Of a stretch of 56,239 bases of DNA, positions 28,757 to 36,667 are shown one piece after another (within the stretch, counting starts at the first letter, position 1; every line of letters begins with the position of its first letter). The stretch comes from CAZHTS01 sp964535315. GTDB lineage: Bacteria; Chloroflexota; Anaerolineae; Anaerolineales; Anaerolineaceae. The notes beneath the pieces are model-generated. The model was not told the DNA's origin. It made no database searches and was given only the letters and a program-made list of their open reading frames with translations. A program made the position numbers and the translations under genes. The stretch is from NCBI GenBank assembly GCA_964535315.1, contig CAZHTS010000027.1:1-56239 (forward strand), written 5' to 3'.

Positions 28757-28784
28757 ATTATATGCAGATGAAGGTTTTTGTCAA
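28757..28784 (-). promoter_or_regulatory. Consensus promoter of the ilv-leu operon
   Basis: On the minus strand this reads TTGACA, 16 nt, TATAAT, with both hexamers perfect. The -35 is at 28779-28784 and the -10 at 28757-28762; transcription should start near 28750, about 32 nt before the leader-peptide ATG. It lies just beyond the stop of the membrane protein gene at 28796. Such a strong promoter is typical where control is by attenuation rather than initiation. Confidence 0.92.
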
Positions 28785-28795
28785 GGATTTTGCGA

Positions 28796-29296
28796 TTATT
28801 CGTTTATCCGCCGCACAATTCCCCATATCCGGTCGATCCCCCACAAAACCAGCAGGGCCAGTGCCAGCACGATAAGAAACGGCGTCTCGATCTGCACCTG
28901 CCGCCCCACACCGGTCAACAAGACGGCCGCGGCCAACACCGCAGCCAGCGTCTCAAAATGCCGGCGGCCAAACACCCGCGCCGCCTGCTCCGGGCTGTGC
29001 TGCAAACGCCGGTTCACGTGCGCTCCATCCCAGGCCGCCAGCGCCGCTGCGGCAGCCGCCAGCATGGCGTAGGGCGCCGCACCCACCAGCAGACCGGCCG
29101 CCGCCAGAACAACCGTCAGCATCAACGTCGCGGTTGCCGGCCAGTCCACGGACGTACGCAGGCTCCAGACCCAGCCAGCGCTCAAGAGCAGCGCCGGCAG
29201 GCCCAACCCCCACCACCCGGCCAACCAGAGACCGGTCGTCAGGCAGGCCGTTGCCAGCAGTACACAGGCATAGAAAAACAGTTTCCGCCACAACAT
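28796..29296 (-). CDS. Small membrane protein, last gene of the MoxR cluster
   Basis: This 166-aa protein is mostly hydrophobic, with about five spans (roughly residues 6-24, 28-44, 54-72, 74-90 and 112-155 in two parts) and a soluble loop HVNRRLQHSPEQAARVFGRRHF between them. I recognise no family. It starts 13 nt after the DUF58 gene, so it belongs to the MoxR-DUF58 operon and may help anchor or assemble that complex. Its end abuts the ilv-leu promoter. Confidence 0.65.
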   Translation of the reverse strand: MLWRKLFFYACVLLATACLTTGLWLAGWWGLGLPALLLSAGWVWSLRTSVDWPATATLMLTVVLAAAGLLVGAAPYAMLAAAAAALAAWDGAHVNRRLQHSPEQAARVFGRRHFETLAAVLAAAVLLTGVGRQVQIETPFLIVLALALLVLWGIDRIWGIVRRINE

Positions 29297-29309
29297 AGCA
29301 CCCCGCCTC

Positions 29310-30605
29310 TCAAAAATCGTGCCGGCCAGGCACGCGGTTCAACGCCTCACGGATCATCGGATACAACGGCTGGTCAACGGGCCAGTCGATGACCGGGATA
29401 TTCAACTGGGCGATGCTGCGCAATTCCAGGCGACGCTCCACCCGGGCGGCGCGTTTGCCCAGTTGGGTGGCTACATCGTCGTCGAACAGACGCTCGCCAA
29501 AATGAAAAGGATCCGGGCTGACCAGCAGCCCCTGATAACCACAGGCCCGGATGCGCTGGAAAAACGGCCCGTCGCCCTGCGTGAGTGGGCTGACCACCAC
29601 CAGCAGCGCCTGGCTCGAAAACATGCGCAGCGGCAAATACTTCAGCCCATCCACCTGTGGGTTCACCCCGGTCTGAACCGTCGCCAGGCAGCGCAGAATG
29701 CGGTTTAGCTGCATCTTGCCATACCCCGAGAACACCGAAAGAATGCGGTCATTACAAACCAGCAGCCCTACCCGGTGCCCCTGGTGCAAAAAAGCCTCGG
29801 CCAGCGCCGCCGTAGCGCTTACACTGTGCTCAAACAGGCGATCATCTTCTACACGCAGATCGGTCTTCTGGCGTGCATCCAGGATCAGACCAATGTCGGC
29901 GATTTCCTCCTGCTCAAATTCCTTGCTGAACAGCCGCCGCGGGTGGCGCGCCGATAGACGCCAATCCAGCCGGCGCAGCGAATCGCCCGGCGCGTACTCG
30001 CGCACCCCCCAGAAATCCGTCCCATTGCCGCCCATACGCGCCGGGATCGAGCCGGGCGAATGCAGCGTGCTGCGCGGCCGCAGCGGTAATCGCCTGAAGC
30101 GCAGGCGCGCAGGCTGCACCAGCAGCCCACCTTCGGCCGGCAAATCGCCCTCCACCTCGAACAACCCCAACGGGTCGCCGGCCAGAACGTGTGCGTTCTG
30201 CCAGGTATACACGCCGCGCCGCTCGTAAAACACATAGCGCAACGTCAATTCTTCGCCGCTGCCCAAAGCGCCGTACAACAACGTCTGCCCTTCGGCAAGC
30301 TGCACACCCTCCGGCGCCGGGTCATTGAGCGCCAGCGCCGCCAGCGGGCCACCCTGGTTGCACACCGTAACCGTTACCTCGATTGCCGGGCTCCCCTGCA
30401 CGTGACACTGCCCCACCTGGCGGGTTGCGCTCAGTTGCGTCACACTCGCCGGCTCGGGCGCCAGCAAAACGCCGGCGCCGAGATACAGTAAAAACGGCAG
30501 CGCCATCCACAACAAATCGCCGTTGCGCGCCGCCATGCCCGCCAGAAACAGGCCGGCGACGATCATCAACAACACCCGCACGCGTTTACTCGCGCCCAAC
30601 TTCAA
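29310..30605 (-). CDS. DUF58 domain protein
   Basis: This 431-aa protein has two N-terminal membrane spans (residues about 10-45), an Ig-like linker, then the DUF58 core with DFWGVREYAPGDSLRRLDWRLSARHPRRLFSKEFEQEE near residues 200-235, followed by a vWA-like IGLILDARQK segment. DUF58 proteins almost always sit beside MoxR ATPases and are thought to be assembly or maturation partners. It overlaps the moxR stop by 20 nt, indicating tight coupling. Confidence 0.9.
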   Translation of the reverse strand: MKLGASKRVRVLLMIVAGLFLAGMAARNGDLLWMALPFLLYLGAGVLLAPEPASVTQLSATRQVGQCHVQGSPAIEVTVTVCNQGGPLAALALNDPAPEGVQLAEGQTLLYGALGSGEELTLRYVFYERRGVYTWQNAHVLAGDPLGLFEVEGDLPAEGGLLVQPARLRFRRLPLRPRSTLHSPGSIPARMGGNGTDFWGVREYAPGDSLRRLDWRLSARHPRRLFSKEFEQEEIADIGLILDARQKTDLRVEDDRLFEHSVSATAALAEAFLHQGHRVGLLVCNDRILSVFSGYGKMQLNRILRCLATVQTGVNPQVDGLKYLPLRMFSSQALLVVVSPLTQGDGPFFQRIRACGYQGLLVSPDPFHFGERLFDDDVATQLGKRAARVERRLELRSIAQLNIPVIDWPVDQPLYPMIREALNRVPGRHDF

Positions 30606-31575
30606 CCACCGGCACGGGTACCGAGCGGGCCACCTCTTCGATCAGGGTGTTCTCGGACTTCTTCGACCCCCACAGACTGGGATCGAGCAAAATGCGATGC
30701 GCCAACACCGGCTGGAGGAATTGCTTGACGTCGTCCGGCAAGACAAAATCCCGGCCGTGCAGCGCCGCCCAGGCCCGTGACAGCTTGAGCAATGCCAGCG
30801 AACCGCGCGGGCTGGCGCCCACCACCGCCTGACGATGATTGCGGGTGCGCGTTACCAGATTGACGATGTAAGTGCACACATCCGCATCGACATAAACCCT
30901 CTCCACCACAGAACGCATCGCCAGAAAGGTCTGCGGATCGACCACGGTTTGCAAGCTCACCTCATCCCGACCGCGCGCCGCCCGGCGCCGCAAAATCTCG
31001 CCCTCATCTTCCGGGTTGGGGTAGCCAATCGACAACCGCACCATAAAACGGTCGAGCTGCGCCTCCGGTAAAGGAAAGGTGCCCTCATATTCGATCGGGT
31101 TCTGGGTGGCGATGACGATAAACGGCTGCGGCAGACTCAGCGTCTCGCCTTCCAGCGTCACCTGGTATTCCTGCATGGCCTCCAACAAAGCCGATTGAGT
31201 CTTGGGCGAAGCGCGATTGATCTCGTCTGCCAGCAGCAAGTGGGTAAAAATGGGCCCCTTGCGCAGTTGAAACTGGTTGCGGTTCCCGTCGAACATATAA
31301 CCGCCGGTAATGTCACCCGGCAGGAGGTCTGGGGTAAACTGCACCCGCTTGAAATCCATCCCCAGCGCGCTGGCAAAGCTGTTGGCAATCAACGTCTTGG
31401 CCAGACCCGGAAAATCTTCCAGCAAGACGTGTCCGCCGGAGCATAAGAAGGTCGTCATCATCATTTCCAACTGCGTGTGTTTGCCGATCACGGCCTTTTC
31501 GACTTCGCCAATGATCGCCTGGCACAAATCTGCCACCTGCGCAATGGTCATTGTTTTGGTTTCATCGGTTGTCAT
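30586..31575 (-). CDS. MoxR-family AAA+ ATPase
   Basis: This 329-aa ATPase shows GGHVLLEDFPGLAKTLIANSFA (Walker A, residues about 48-69), LLADEINRASPKTQSALLEAMQE (Walker B and the helix-2 insert) and IATQNPIEYEGTFPLPEAQLDRFM (sensor 1 and arginine finger). MoxR ATPases act as chaperones that mature or load metal centres of vWA partners. Here the partners are the DUF58 and DUF4129 proteins. It overlaps both neighbours (20 nt downstream, 14 nt upstream). Confidence 0.95.
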   Translation of the reverse strand: MTTDETKTMTIAQVADLCQAIIGEVEKAVIGKHTQLEMMMTTFLCSGGHVLLEDFPGLAKTLIANSFASALGMDFKRVQFTPDLLPGDITGGYMFDGNRNQFQLRKGPIFTHLLLADEINRASPKTQSALLEAMQEYQVTLEGETLSLPQPFIVIATQNPIEYEGTFPLPEAQLDRFMVRLSIGYPNPEDEGEILRRRAARGRDEVSLQTVVDPQTFLAMRSVVERVYVDADVCTYIVNLVTRTRNHRQAVVGASPRGSLALLKLSRAWAALHGRDFVLPDDVKQFLQPVLAHRILLDPSLWGSKKSENTLIEEVARSVPVPVVEVGRE

Positions 31576-32194
31576 TTTTCATCTCCAGCGAAGTTTCCAT
31601 AAAAGCCAACACCTGGTTGACCGCACGGTTAAAATCGGCCGCTTCCCGGCCCGTCCAGCGCCGCGCCCGGCGGCGTAAACGCCAGAACCAGCGCCGCCCC
31701 AACGATGGGCTTTCGAACAGAAAAGCGTACACCTCTTCCGGCAGGGGAATCTGGCGCTGCGCCAGCATTTCGTATACTTCCAGATACGTGGTATCGGTCT
31801 GGCGGGAAAGGTACAACGAAACCAGCATTTCGGTCAGCTTCTTGCGCACCAGGTTGGTCTCCGCCGGCTCGCTGGCTGCATACTTGAATGAGATGCGCCA
31901 GAAATTCACGTCCTCCACCACCATGCTCGTCTCTCTCGTTTCCTCCGCCGCCGGCTGCTTGCCGCCCAGGTTGAGACGATAGAACAGCACCAACACCCCC
32001 GCCAGGATCGCCACCTGCCAATACACCTGCTGGTCGATGCCCAGGAAAAAAATCCGCAGAAACAACCACAGCGCTGTGGCCAGCGGCGAAAACAGCCGGC
32101 GCAAATATTCCCCCTCCAGCAAAAAGGCGGCGGTCAGCACCACCACAAAAACCGCCAACAGCACGCCGAACAACCGCCGCCGTTCCAGCTTCAT
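31562..32194 (-). CDS. Membrane protein of the MoxR-DUF58 cluster
   Basis: This 210-aa protein has spans near residues 9-27 and 55-75, the second followed by a soluble C-terminal domain (FWRISFKYAASEPAETNLVRKKLTEMLVSLYL...) of helical character. No family is recognised by eye. It overlaps its upstream neighbour as ATGA and its downstream neighbour by 14 nt, so its product is probably made in a fixed ratio with the ATPase. Related clusters in other bacteria encode DUF4350 or similar proteins at this position, but I cannot confirm a match. Confidence 0.65.
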   Translation of the reverse strand: MKLERRRLFGVLLAVFVVVLTAAFLLEGEYLRRLFSPLATALWLFLRIFFLGIDQQVYWQVAILAGVLVLFYRLNLGGKQPAAEETRETSMVVEDVNFWRISFKYAASEPAETNLVRKKLTEMLVSLYLSRQTDTTYLEVYEMLAQRQIPLPEEVYAFLFESPSLGRRWFWRLRRRARRWTGREAADFNRAVNQVLAFMETSLEMKNDNR

Positions 32195-33054
32195 ACCTCG
32201 CCTCCCGCGGCCCGGCTGAAAGCAACGATCGCCTCCAACGCAGCAATTGCCGCCTGCTGTTCCTGCGTTCCCGGCTGCCCGCGGCCATAGCGAACAATCT
32301 CGAAGATGCGCGTCAACTGGCGGACGGGCGCCTGCGGATACCCATCCTCGACCAACACGCGTTCAAACTCGCCGCTGGTCATATACGGTTGGCGTTCGAT
32401 ACCCTGTTCTTCCTGCAACACCTGGCTCATGCGCTGGTAGCACTGCAAGATCACATCCCGCGTCTCGCCGCCCACCAGCAGCGCCTGGCGCGCCTTTTCG
32501 GCCTCCAGCCCCAGCCAGTTCATCCCCTCCGGCGGTTTACGCCGGGCGCCAAACACCCAGGCCGCCGCCAGGGCGACGCACACAGCCAGTCCCAACCCCA
32601 CCAGCCAGATCAACAAGGGCGGGGGTGGGCCGAGCGGGGCGGTTGCCGGCGGCGTCTCGGTGACCATTGGCATCGTCACGGTTTCCACTTTGACCACCGG
32701 CATCATATTAATGGCGATAAAAAGCAGGGCAACCAGCACCAGCAGCCCCCCCAACAGGCGCACAAAATCCAACCACAGCCGCTTCCATTGCACACCCTTC
32801 AGGGCGCGGTAGAGCATCACCACCAGCCCCAATCCCATCAGCGCCCCCATCACCACAAAAAAGAACTGGTCGACCTGTAAGGTGATTGACGGGGAATCCC
32901 CCGCTCCCGGCGCAACCAGGGTGCTCTCTTCCATACGCGGCAGCGGCAAACCCGGCTCAAACTGCAAACGCGCCAGACTGCCTGCCACGAGGAACCACAA
33001 TACCCCGGTCAGCCCCATCCATATCAGCAATTTACGTCGGCGATCTTTATGCAT
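32191..33054 (-). CDS. Membrane protein with C-terminal DUF4129-like domain
   Basis: This 287-aa protein starts at ATG 33054 (GTG 33063 is also possible). It has one N-terminal span (residues about 10-30), paired spans near 62-80 and 94-115, and another near 145-165. The C-terminus (EKARQALLVGGETRDVILQCYQRMSQVLQEEQGIERQPYMTSGEF...) matches the DUF4129 pattern: an acidic helical domain with a YxxM and a TxxEF motif. DUF4129 proteins accompany MoxR/DUF58/transglutaminase clusters. It is the first gene of the operon. A weak promoter (TTGCGG, 17 nt, CACAAT) lies near 33118-33146. Confidence 0.78.
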   Translation of the reverse strand: MHKDRRRKLLIWMGLTGVLWFLVAGSLARLQFEPGLPLPRMEESTLVAPGAGDSPSITLQVDQFFFVVMGALMGLGLVVMLYRALKGVQWKRLWLDFVRLLGGLLVLVALLFIAINMMPVVKVETVTMPMVTETPPATAPLGPPPPLLIWLVGLGLAVCVALAAAWVFGARRKPPEGMNWLGLEAEKARQALLVGGETRDVILQCYQRMSQVLQEEQGIERQPYMTSGEFERVLVEDGYPQAPVRQLTRIFEIVRYGRGQPGTQEQQAAIAALEAIVAFSRAAGGEV

Positions 33055-33181
33055 AGCAACCACGAAACCGGCAACGACGCGCCTGGTGAGTCCCCGCCTC
33101 AGAAGACAAGACGTTCGGCCCTAATTGTGCCCGAAGATGCGCTGTCCCGCAAGGGTACAAAGCTCTCCCCCAAAAAATCCG

Positions 33182-34399
33182 TTAAACCCGCGTCTCTCCC
33201 TGCACCACACAACCACCCTGCACCTGCCACAGGGCGCTTTGCGCCACAAAATCCGCCGTAAACAGATTCAAATCGGTGGTGGTCAACAAGGCCTGCTCGC
33301 ATTGACCGAGTGTTTCCAGCAAATCGGCGCGCCGCTGTGTATCCAGTTCGACCAGCGTCTCATCCAGCAGCAGCACCGGCCACTCGCCGCTCTTCTCCTT
33401 AAGCCAGGCCACCTCGGCCAGCTTGAGCGAAAGCAGCGCCGTGCGCGCCTGCCCGCGCGACCCAAAATCACCCAGATCGATGCCATTGCTCAGAAAACGC
33501 AGTTCGTCGCGGTGCGGCCCAATCGTCGTCACCCCACGCCCGATCTCCTCGTTATGCAGCCCGGCCAGCCGGGCGGTGAACCCCTGGCAAATCTCCTCCT
33601 GTGAAAACCCACTGCGCTGTACCGCCGTTTGCAAGGGCAGCGCGTACTGCCCTTCGGGCTGCGGCAGCGGATCGTAAGACGGCTGGTAATCCAGGCGCAG
33701 CACTTCGGCCGAGCGCGTCAACTGGTGGTGGATGCGCGCCGCCAGCGCTTCCAGTTGTTGAACCGCGGCGATCCGGGCATGCACCAGAAAAGCCCCCCGC
33801 TGCGCCAGCAGCAAATCCCAATACACCAGCTGCCCGGCGTCACCGCCGCGCTCGCCAAGCTGCTTGAGCAGGGCGTTGCGCTGGCTGAGCGCCTGGGTAT
33901 ACTCGCTCAACGCCTGGGCGTAACCCGGCACCGCCTGCGAAAGGGTCAGATTCAAGTAACGCCGGCGTTCCTCCGGCCCATTTTCAAGGATACGCAGCAT
34001 CTGCGGCAGGAAGATAACCGCATTGAAATTACCCAGCGCTTCGTTCACGGTACGCTTGACCCCGTCGACCAGGATCTCTTTCCGCAGCCGCCCGCTGCTG
34101 TTGTACCCGCCGTTATCCTGGATCAGGCGTACTTCCAGGCGGTGCCCCCGGCCGCGCGCCTGATAATCGGCCACGATACGCGCCACCGCCAGCGCCTCGC
34201 TGCCCGCCAGGAAGTTGATCAACTGCCGGTCGTTCTGGGCGTGAAACGAAGCAAACGTCGCCAGATAATACACCGCTTCGAGCAGGCTGGTTTTTCCCTG
34301 GGCGTTATCGCCGACCAACACCAACGTCCGCCTGGGCACATCCATATCCAGGCGGCTGAAGGCGCGAAAATGGGTCAACGACAGATGCGTCAGGTACAT
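33182..34399 (-). CDS. recF: DNA replication and repair protein RecF
   Basis: This 405-aa SMC-like ATPase, with RecO and RecR, loads RecA at gaps in single-stranded DNA. It opens MYLTHLSLTHFRAFSRLD and has Walker A GDNAQGKTSLLEA at residues 30-42, the ABC-type signature region before residue 340, and Walker B VLLLDETLVELD near the end. It is longer than the roughly 360-aa norm, with extra residues in the central arm. It is not beside dnaA or dnaN but 7 nt after def. Confidence 0.93.
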   Translation of the reverse strand: MYLTHLSLTHFRAFSRLDMDVPRRTLVLVGDNAQGKTSLLEAVYYLATFASFHAQNDRQLINFLAGSEALAVARIVADYQARGRGHRLEVRLIQDNGGYNSSGRLRKEILVDGVKRTVNEALGNFNAVIFLPQMLRILENGPEERRRYLNLTLSQAVPGYAQALSEYTQALSQRNALLKQLGERGGDAGQLVYWDLLLAQRGAFLVHARIAAVQQLEALAARIHHQLTRSAEVLRLDYQPSYDPLPQPEGQYALPLQTAVQRSGFSQEEICQGFTARLAGLHNEEIGRGVTTIGPHRDELRFLSNGIDLGDFGSRGQARTALLSLKLAEVAWLKEKSGEWPVLLLDETLVELDTQRRADLLETLGQCEQALLTTTDLNLFTADFVAQSALWQVQGGCVVQGETRV

Positions 34400-34406
34400 A
34401 GCAACG

Positions 34407-34910
34407 TCAGTCGACTACCTGTTCATCCTCAGACGGTTCCCACACCCGCGTGGCGCGATCGGTAAAGACGACCCCGTCGAGGTGGTCGATTTCATGCTGG
34501 AAGATGCGCGCCAGCCAATCGCTGGCCTTGATCTTGACGTTCTGCCCGCGGCGGTTCTGGCCCTTGACCACGATCTCCACGTGGCGATCCACCTCGCCGA
34601 TCAGATTCTTGACCGAAAGACAGCCCTCCACACCTGAAACCGTCTCTTCTGAGCGCTGCACGATCTCGGGGTTCGCCACCACATACAGTTTCTTGGGTAC
34701 GCTTTCGTCGTCATCGTCGCCGTATTCCACCACAATCAACCGTTCGGAAATCCCCACCTGCGGCGCCGCCAGCCCTACACCCGGGGCCTGCCGCAGTGTC
34801 TCAATCATATCCTCCACCAGCGCCTGAAAATCCTTATCAAAGCTGGTCACCTTATGCGCCTTACGCCGCAATACGGGGTGCGGCAGGGTTACAATCTCAC
34901 GAATTGCCAT
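34407..34910 (-). CDS. def: Peptide deformylase
   Basis: This 167-aa metalloenzyme removes the formyl group from nascent N-terminal methionine. All three family motifs are intact: GVGLAAPQVG near residue 44, EGCLSV near 94 (metal Cys) and QHEIDHLDG near 140 (two metal His and the catalytic Glu). AAGGAT precedes the ATG closely. It lies 7 nt upstream of recF in the same direction, with 54 nt to the previous gene; no clear promoter was found in that gap. Confidence 0.96.
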   Translation of the reverse strand: MAIREIVTLPHPVLRRKAHKVTSFDKDFQALVEDMIETLRQAPGVGLAAPQVGISERLIVVEYGDDDDESVPKKLYVVANPEIVQRSEETVSGVEGCLSVKNLIGEVDRHVEIVVKGQNRRGQNVKIKASDWLARIFQHEIDHLDGVVFTDRATRVWEPSEDEQVVD

Positions 34911-34964
34911 ATCCTTACTCCATCCAAATGACGTACCGGTAGTCGTTGTGCCCCAATTTTACCG

Positions 34965-36629
34965 TTAATTTGCCGCCGGTGGGGACGAACTGCTGGCCTT
35001 ACGCTCCTGCTCCACCACCGAATGATACAGTTCGAGCATATCGGTGATCAACTGGCGCTCGGCCAGCATGGTGTTCTGTTTTTCGCGGTAGGTCACTTCG
35101 ATAAAACGGTTAAAGATCTCGCGCTGCACCTCAGAAGGGTTGGGCACATTATTGAAGGTGAACGTTGCCTCACCCACCTTGATGAACACTGTCCCATAAT
35201 TAAAAAGCTGATTGATGATCGTCGGCCGCGAATACTCGATACTGATGATATTCTTGATCGGCGACGACAGCTTGACTTCTTTCCCCAACGGCTTTTTATA
35301 CAAATCCATGAGCTGGTCGGACGCGATGATGTACAAATCGTTGCGCCAGTCCAGATAATAATAAAACCACCAGACAAAGGCAAACAGGAACAACACGAAC
35401 GCCAGCGCAATCACCGCCCCAACCGACAGGAAAGCAAAATACCCCATCAACCTCAGCACCGGAATGGAAAAGATCGCCAGGATCGCCAGACTGGGCAGCA
35501 GCGTCTTTTTCAGCATCAACACAACATGCGTGCGATAGATGATTGTGCCGGCCTTCTCCATGCGCATGGCAAACAGCGACGCCAACGGGCCGGCCGCTTT
35601 CGCCGCCGCCTTTTTGGTCGCCGGCTGCGCCGCCGGCGAGGACGAACTCATCGACATCGGGCTCAAACCCAGTTTCTTGCGCAGCGCATTCTGTAATACC
35701 AGCCGTTCTTCACGCGCCCGCAGCACGTTGGCCCGGCCGCGCATCGTATCCAGCATCTGGATGAAAAAATCGGGCATCCCAATGCGTGGCATCCGGATCG
35801 TGCCGGTGTAACTCTTGACGATCACGTTGCCATATCCAAACCAGCGCCCCCACTGGCTGGTTTGCAGGGTGGTAGAAAGCACCGCATCCAACGGGATTTC
35901 CTGACGGCTGTCGTACAACAGCGCCACCCGTTCCTGATACAGCACCCGCTGGTTGGTGATCACGTAATAATCGTTGGCCCAATCGATGTACAGCCAGATA
36001 CCCCACAGAACGGCGATCACGATTGGGACGACCGTCACGAGCAAGGCCGAACCCTGCATGCCCATCGACAAAAACAACAGCCCGACCAGAACCGAAAACA
36101 GCGTGACCGCCACCGGCATGGCCAGCGCCACCTGTAAAAAAATAGTGTGCTTGCGGGTGATGTAATACACTGTTTCGTCCGGGTTGAGCCAATCCAGCGG
36201 CGTCTGCAAGAACAAAGCGAAGCTGCTGCGTTCCTGCCCCAACGCCTGGTTGAGCGGCAAAATATCCAGCGCCAGCGCGGTCAGCACATCCAGCGAGAAA
36301 CGCAGCAATACACCACTCTCCAGCGCCGTGGCCTTTGCGTGGCGGTACTCGGACACCCCTAACACCTCGTGCCCAAACAGGTCCCCCTTGCCGTACAGCG
36401 CCACGCTCAATTCTCGTTCGCTTTCATAGCGGCTGAGCCGCACCCGGCCCTCATAGATGCAATAAAAATAGCCCCCCCGTTCCCCCTGCTGGTAAATCAC
36501 CTCGTTGGCCGCCACCTCGACCGGTGCGCCCATTGCATCCACCACCCGGCCCAGTTGCTCGTCGCTAAGCTTTTTAAAAGGGCCGGCTGTTTTCAATACC
36601 GCAATGATCTGCTCACGTTGAGGAGGCAT
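34965..36629 (-). CDS. Cyclic-nucleotide-binding domain fused to two membrane-anchored bacterial PH domains
   Basis: This 554-aa protein has three visible parts. Residues about 15-130 look like a cNMP-binding domain with EVIYQQGERGGYFYCIYEGRVRL and a phosphate-cassette-like GDLFGHEVLGVSEYRHAKATAL. Then two repeats of a membrane hairpin plus a bPH2-type domain: spans near 163-216 with DYYVITNQRVLYQERV (217-305), and spans near 375-428 with DLYIIASDQLMDLYKK (430-515). A Ser/Ala/Lys-rich linker joins them at 325-345. Function is unknown; it may sense a nucleotide at the membrane. A TATACT ends 6 nt before ATG, suggesting a leaderless mRNA. Confidence 0.75.
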   Translation of the reverse strand: MPPQREQIIAVLKTAGPFKKLSDEQLGRVVDAMGAPVEVAANEVIYQQGERGGYFYCIYEGRVRLSRYESERELSVALYGKGDLFGHEVLGVSEYRHAKATALESGVLLRFSLDVLTALALDILPLNQALGQERSSFALFLQTPLDWLNPDETVYYITRKHTIFLQVALAMPVAVTLFSVLVGLLFLSMGMQGSALLVTVVPIVIAVLWGIWLYIDWANDYYVITNQRVLYQERVALLYDSRQEIPLDAVLSTTLQTSQWGRWFGYGNVIVKSYTGTIRMPRIGMPDFFIQMLDTMRGRANVLRAREERLVLQNALRKKLGLSPMSMSSSSPAAQPATKKAAAKAAGPLASLFAMRMEKAGTIIYRTHVVLMLKKTLLPSLAILAIFSIPVLRLMGYFAFLSVGAVIALAFVLFLFAFVWWFYYYLDWRNDLYIIASDQLMDLYKKPLGKEVKLSSPIKNIISIEYSRPTIINQLFNYGTVFIKVGEATFTFNNVPNPSEVQREIFNRFIEVTYREKQNTMLAERQLITDMLELYHSVVEQERKASSSSPPAAN

Positions 36630-36667
36630 GTCTTAAGTATATACCATCCCGCCCATCTCGCCATCGA

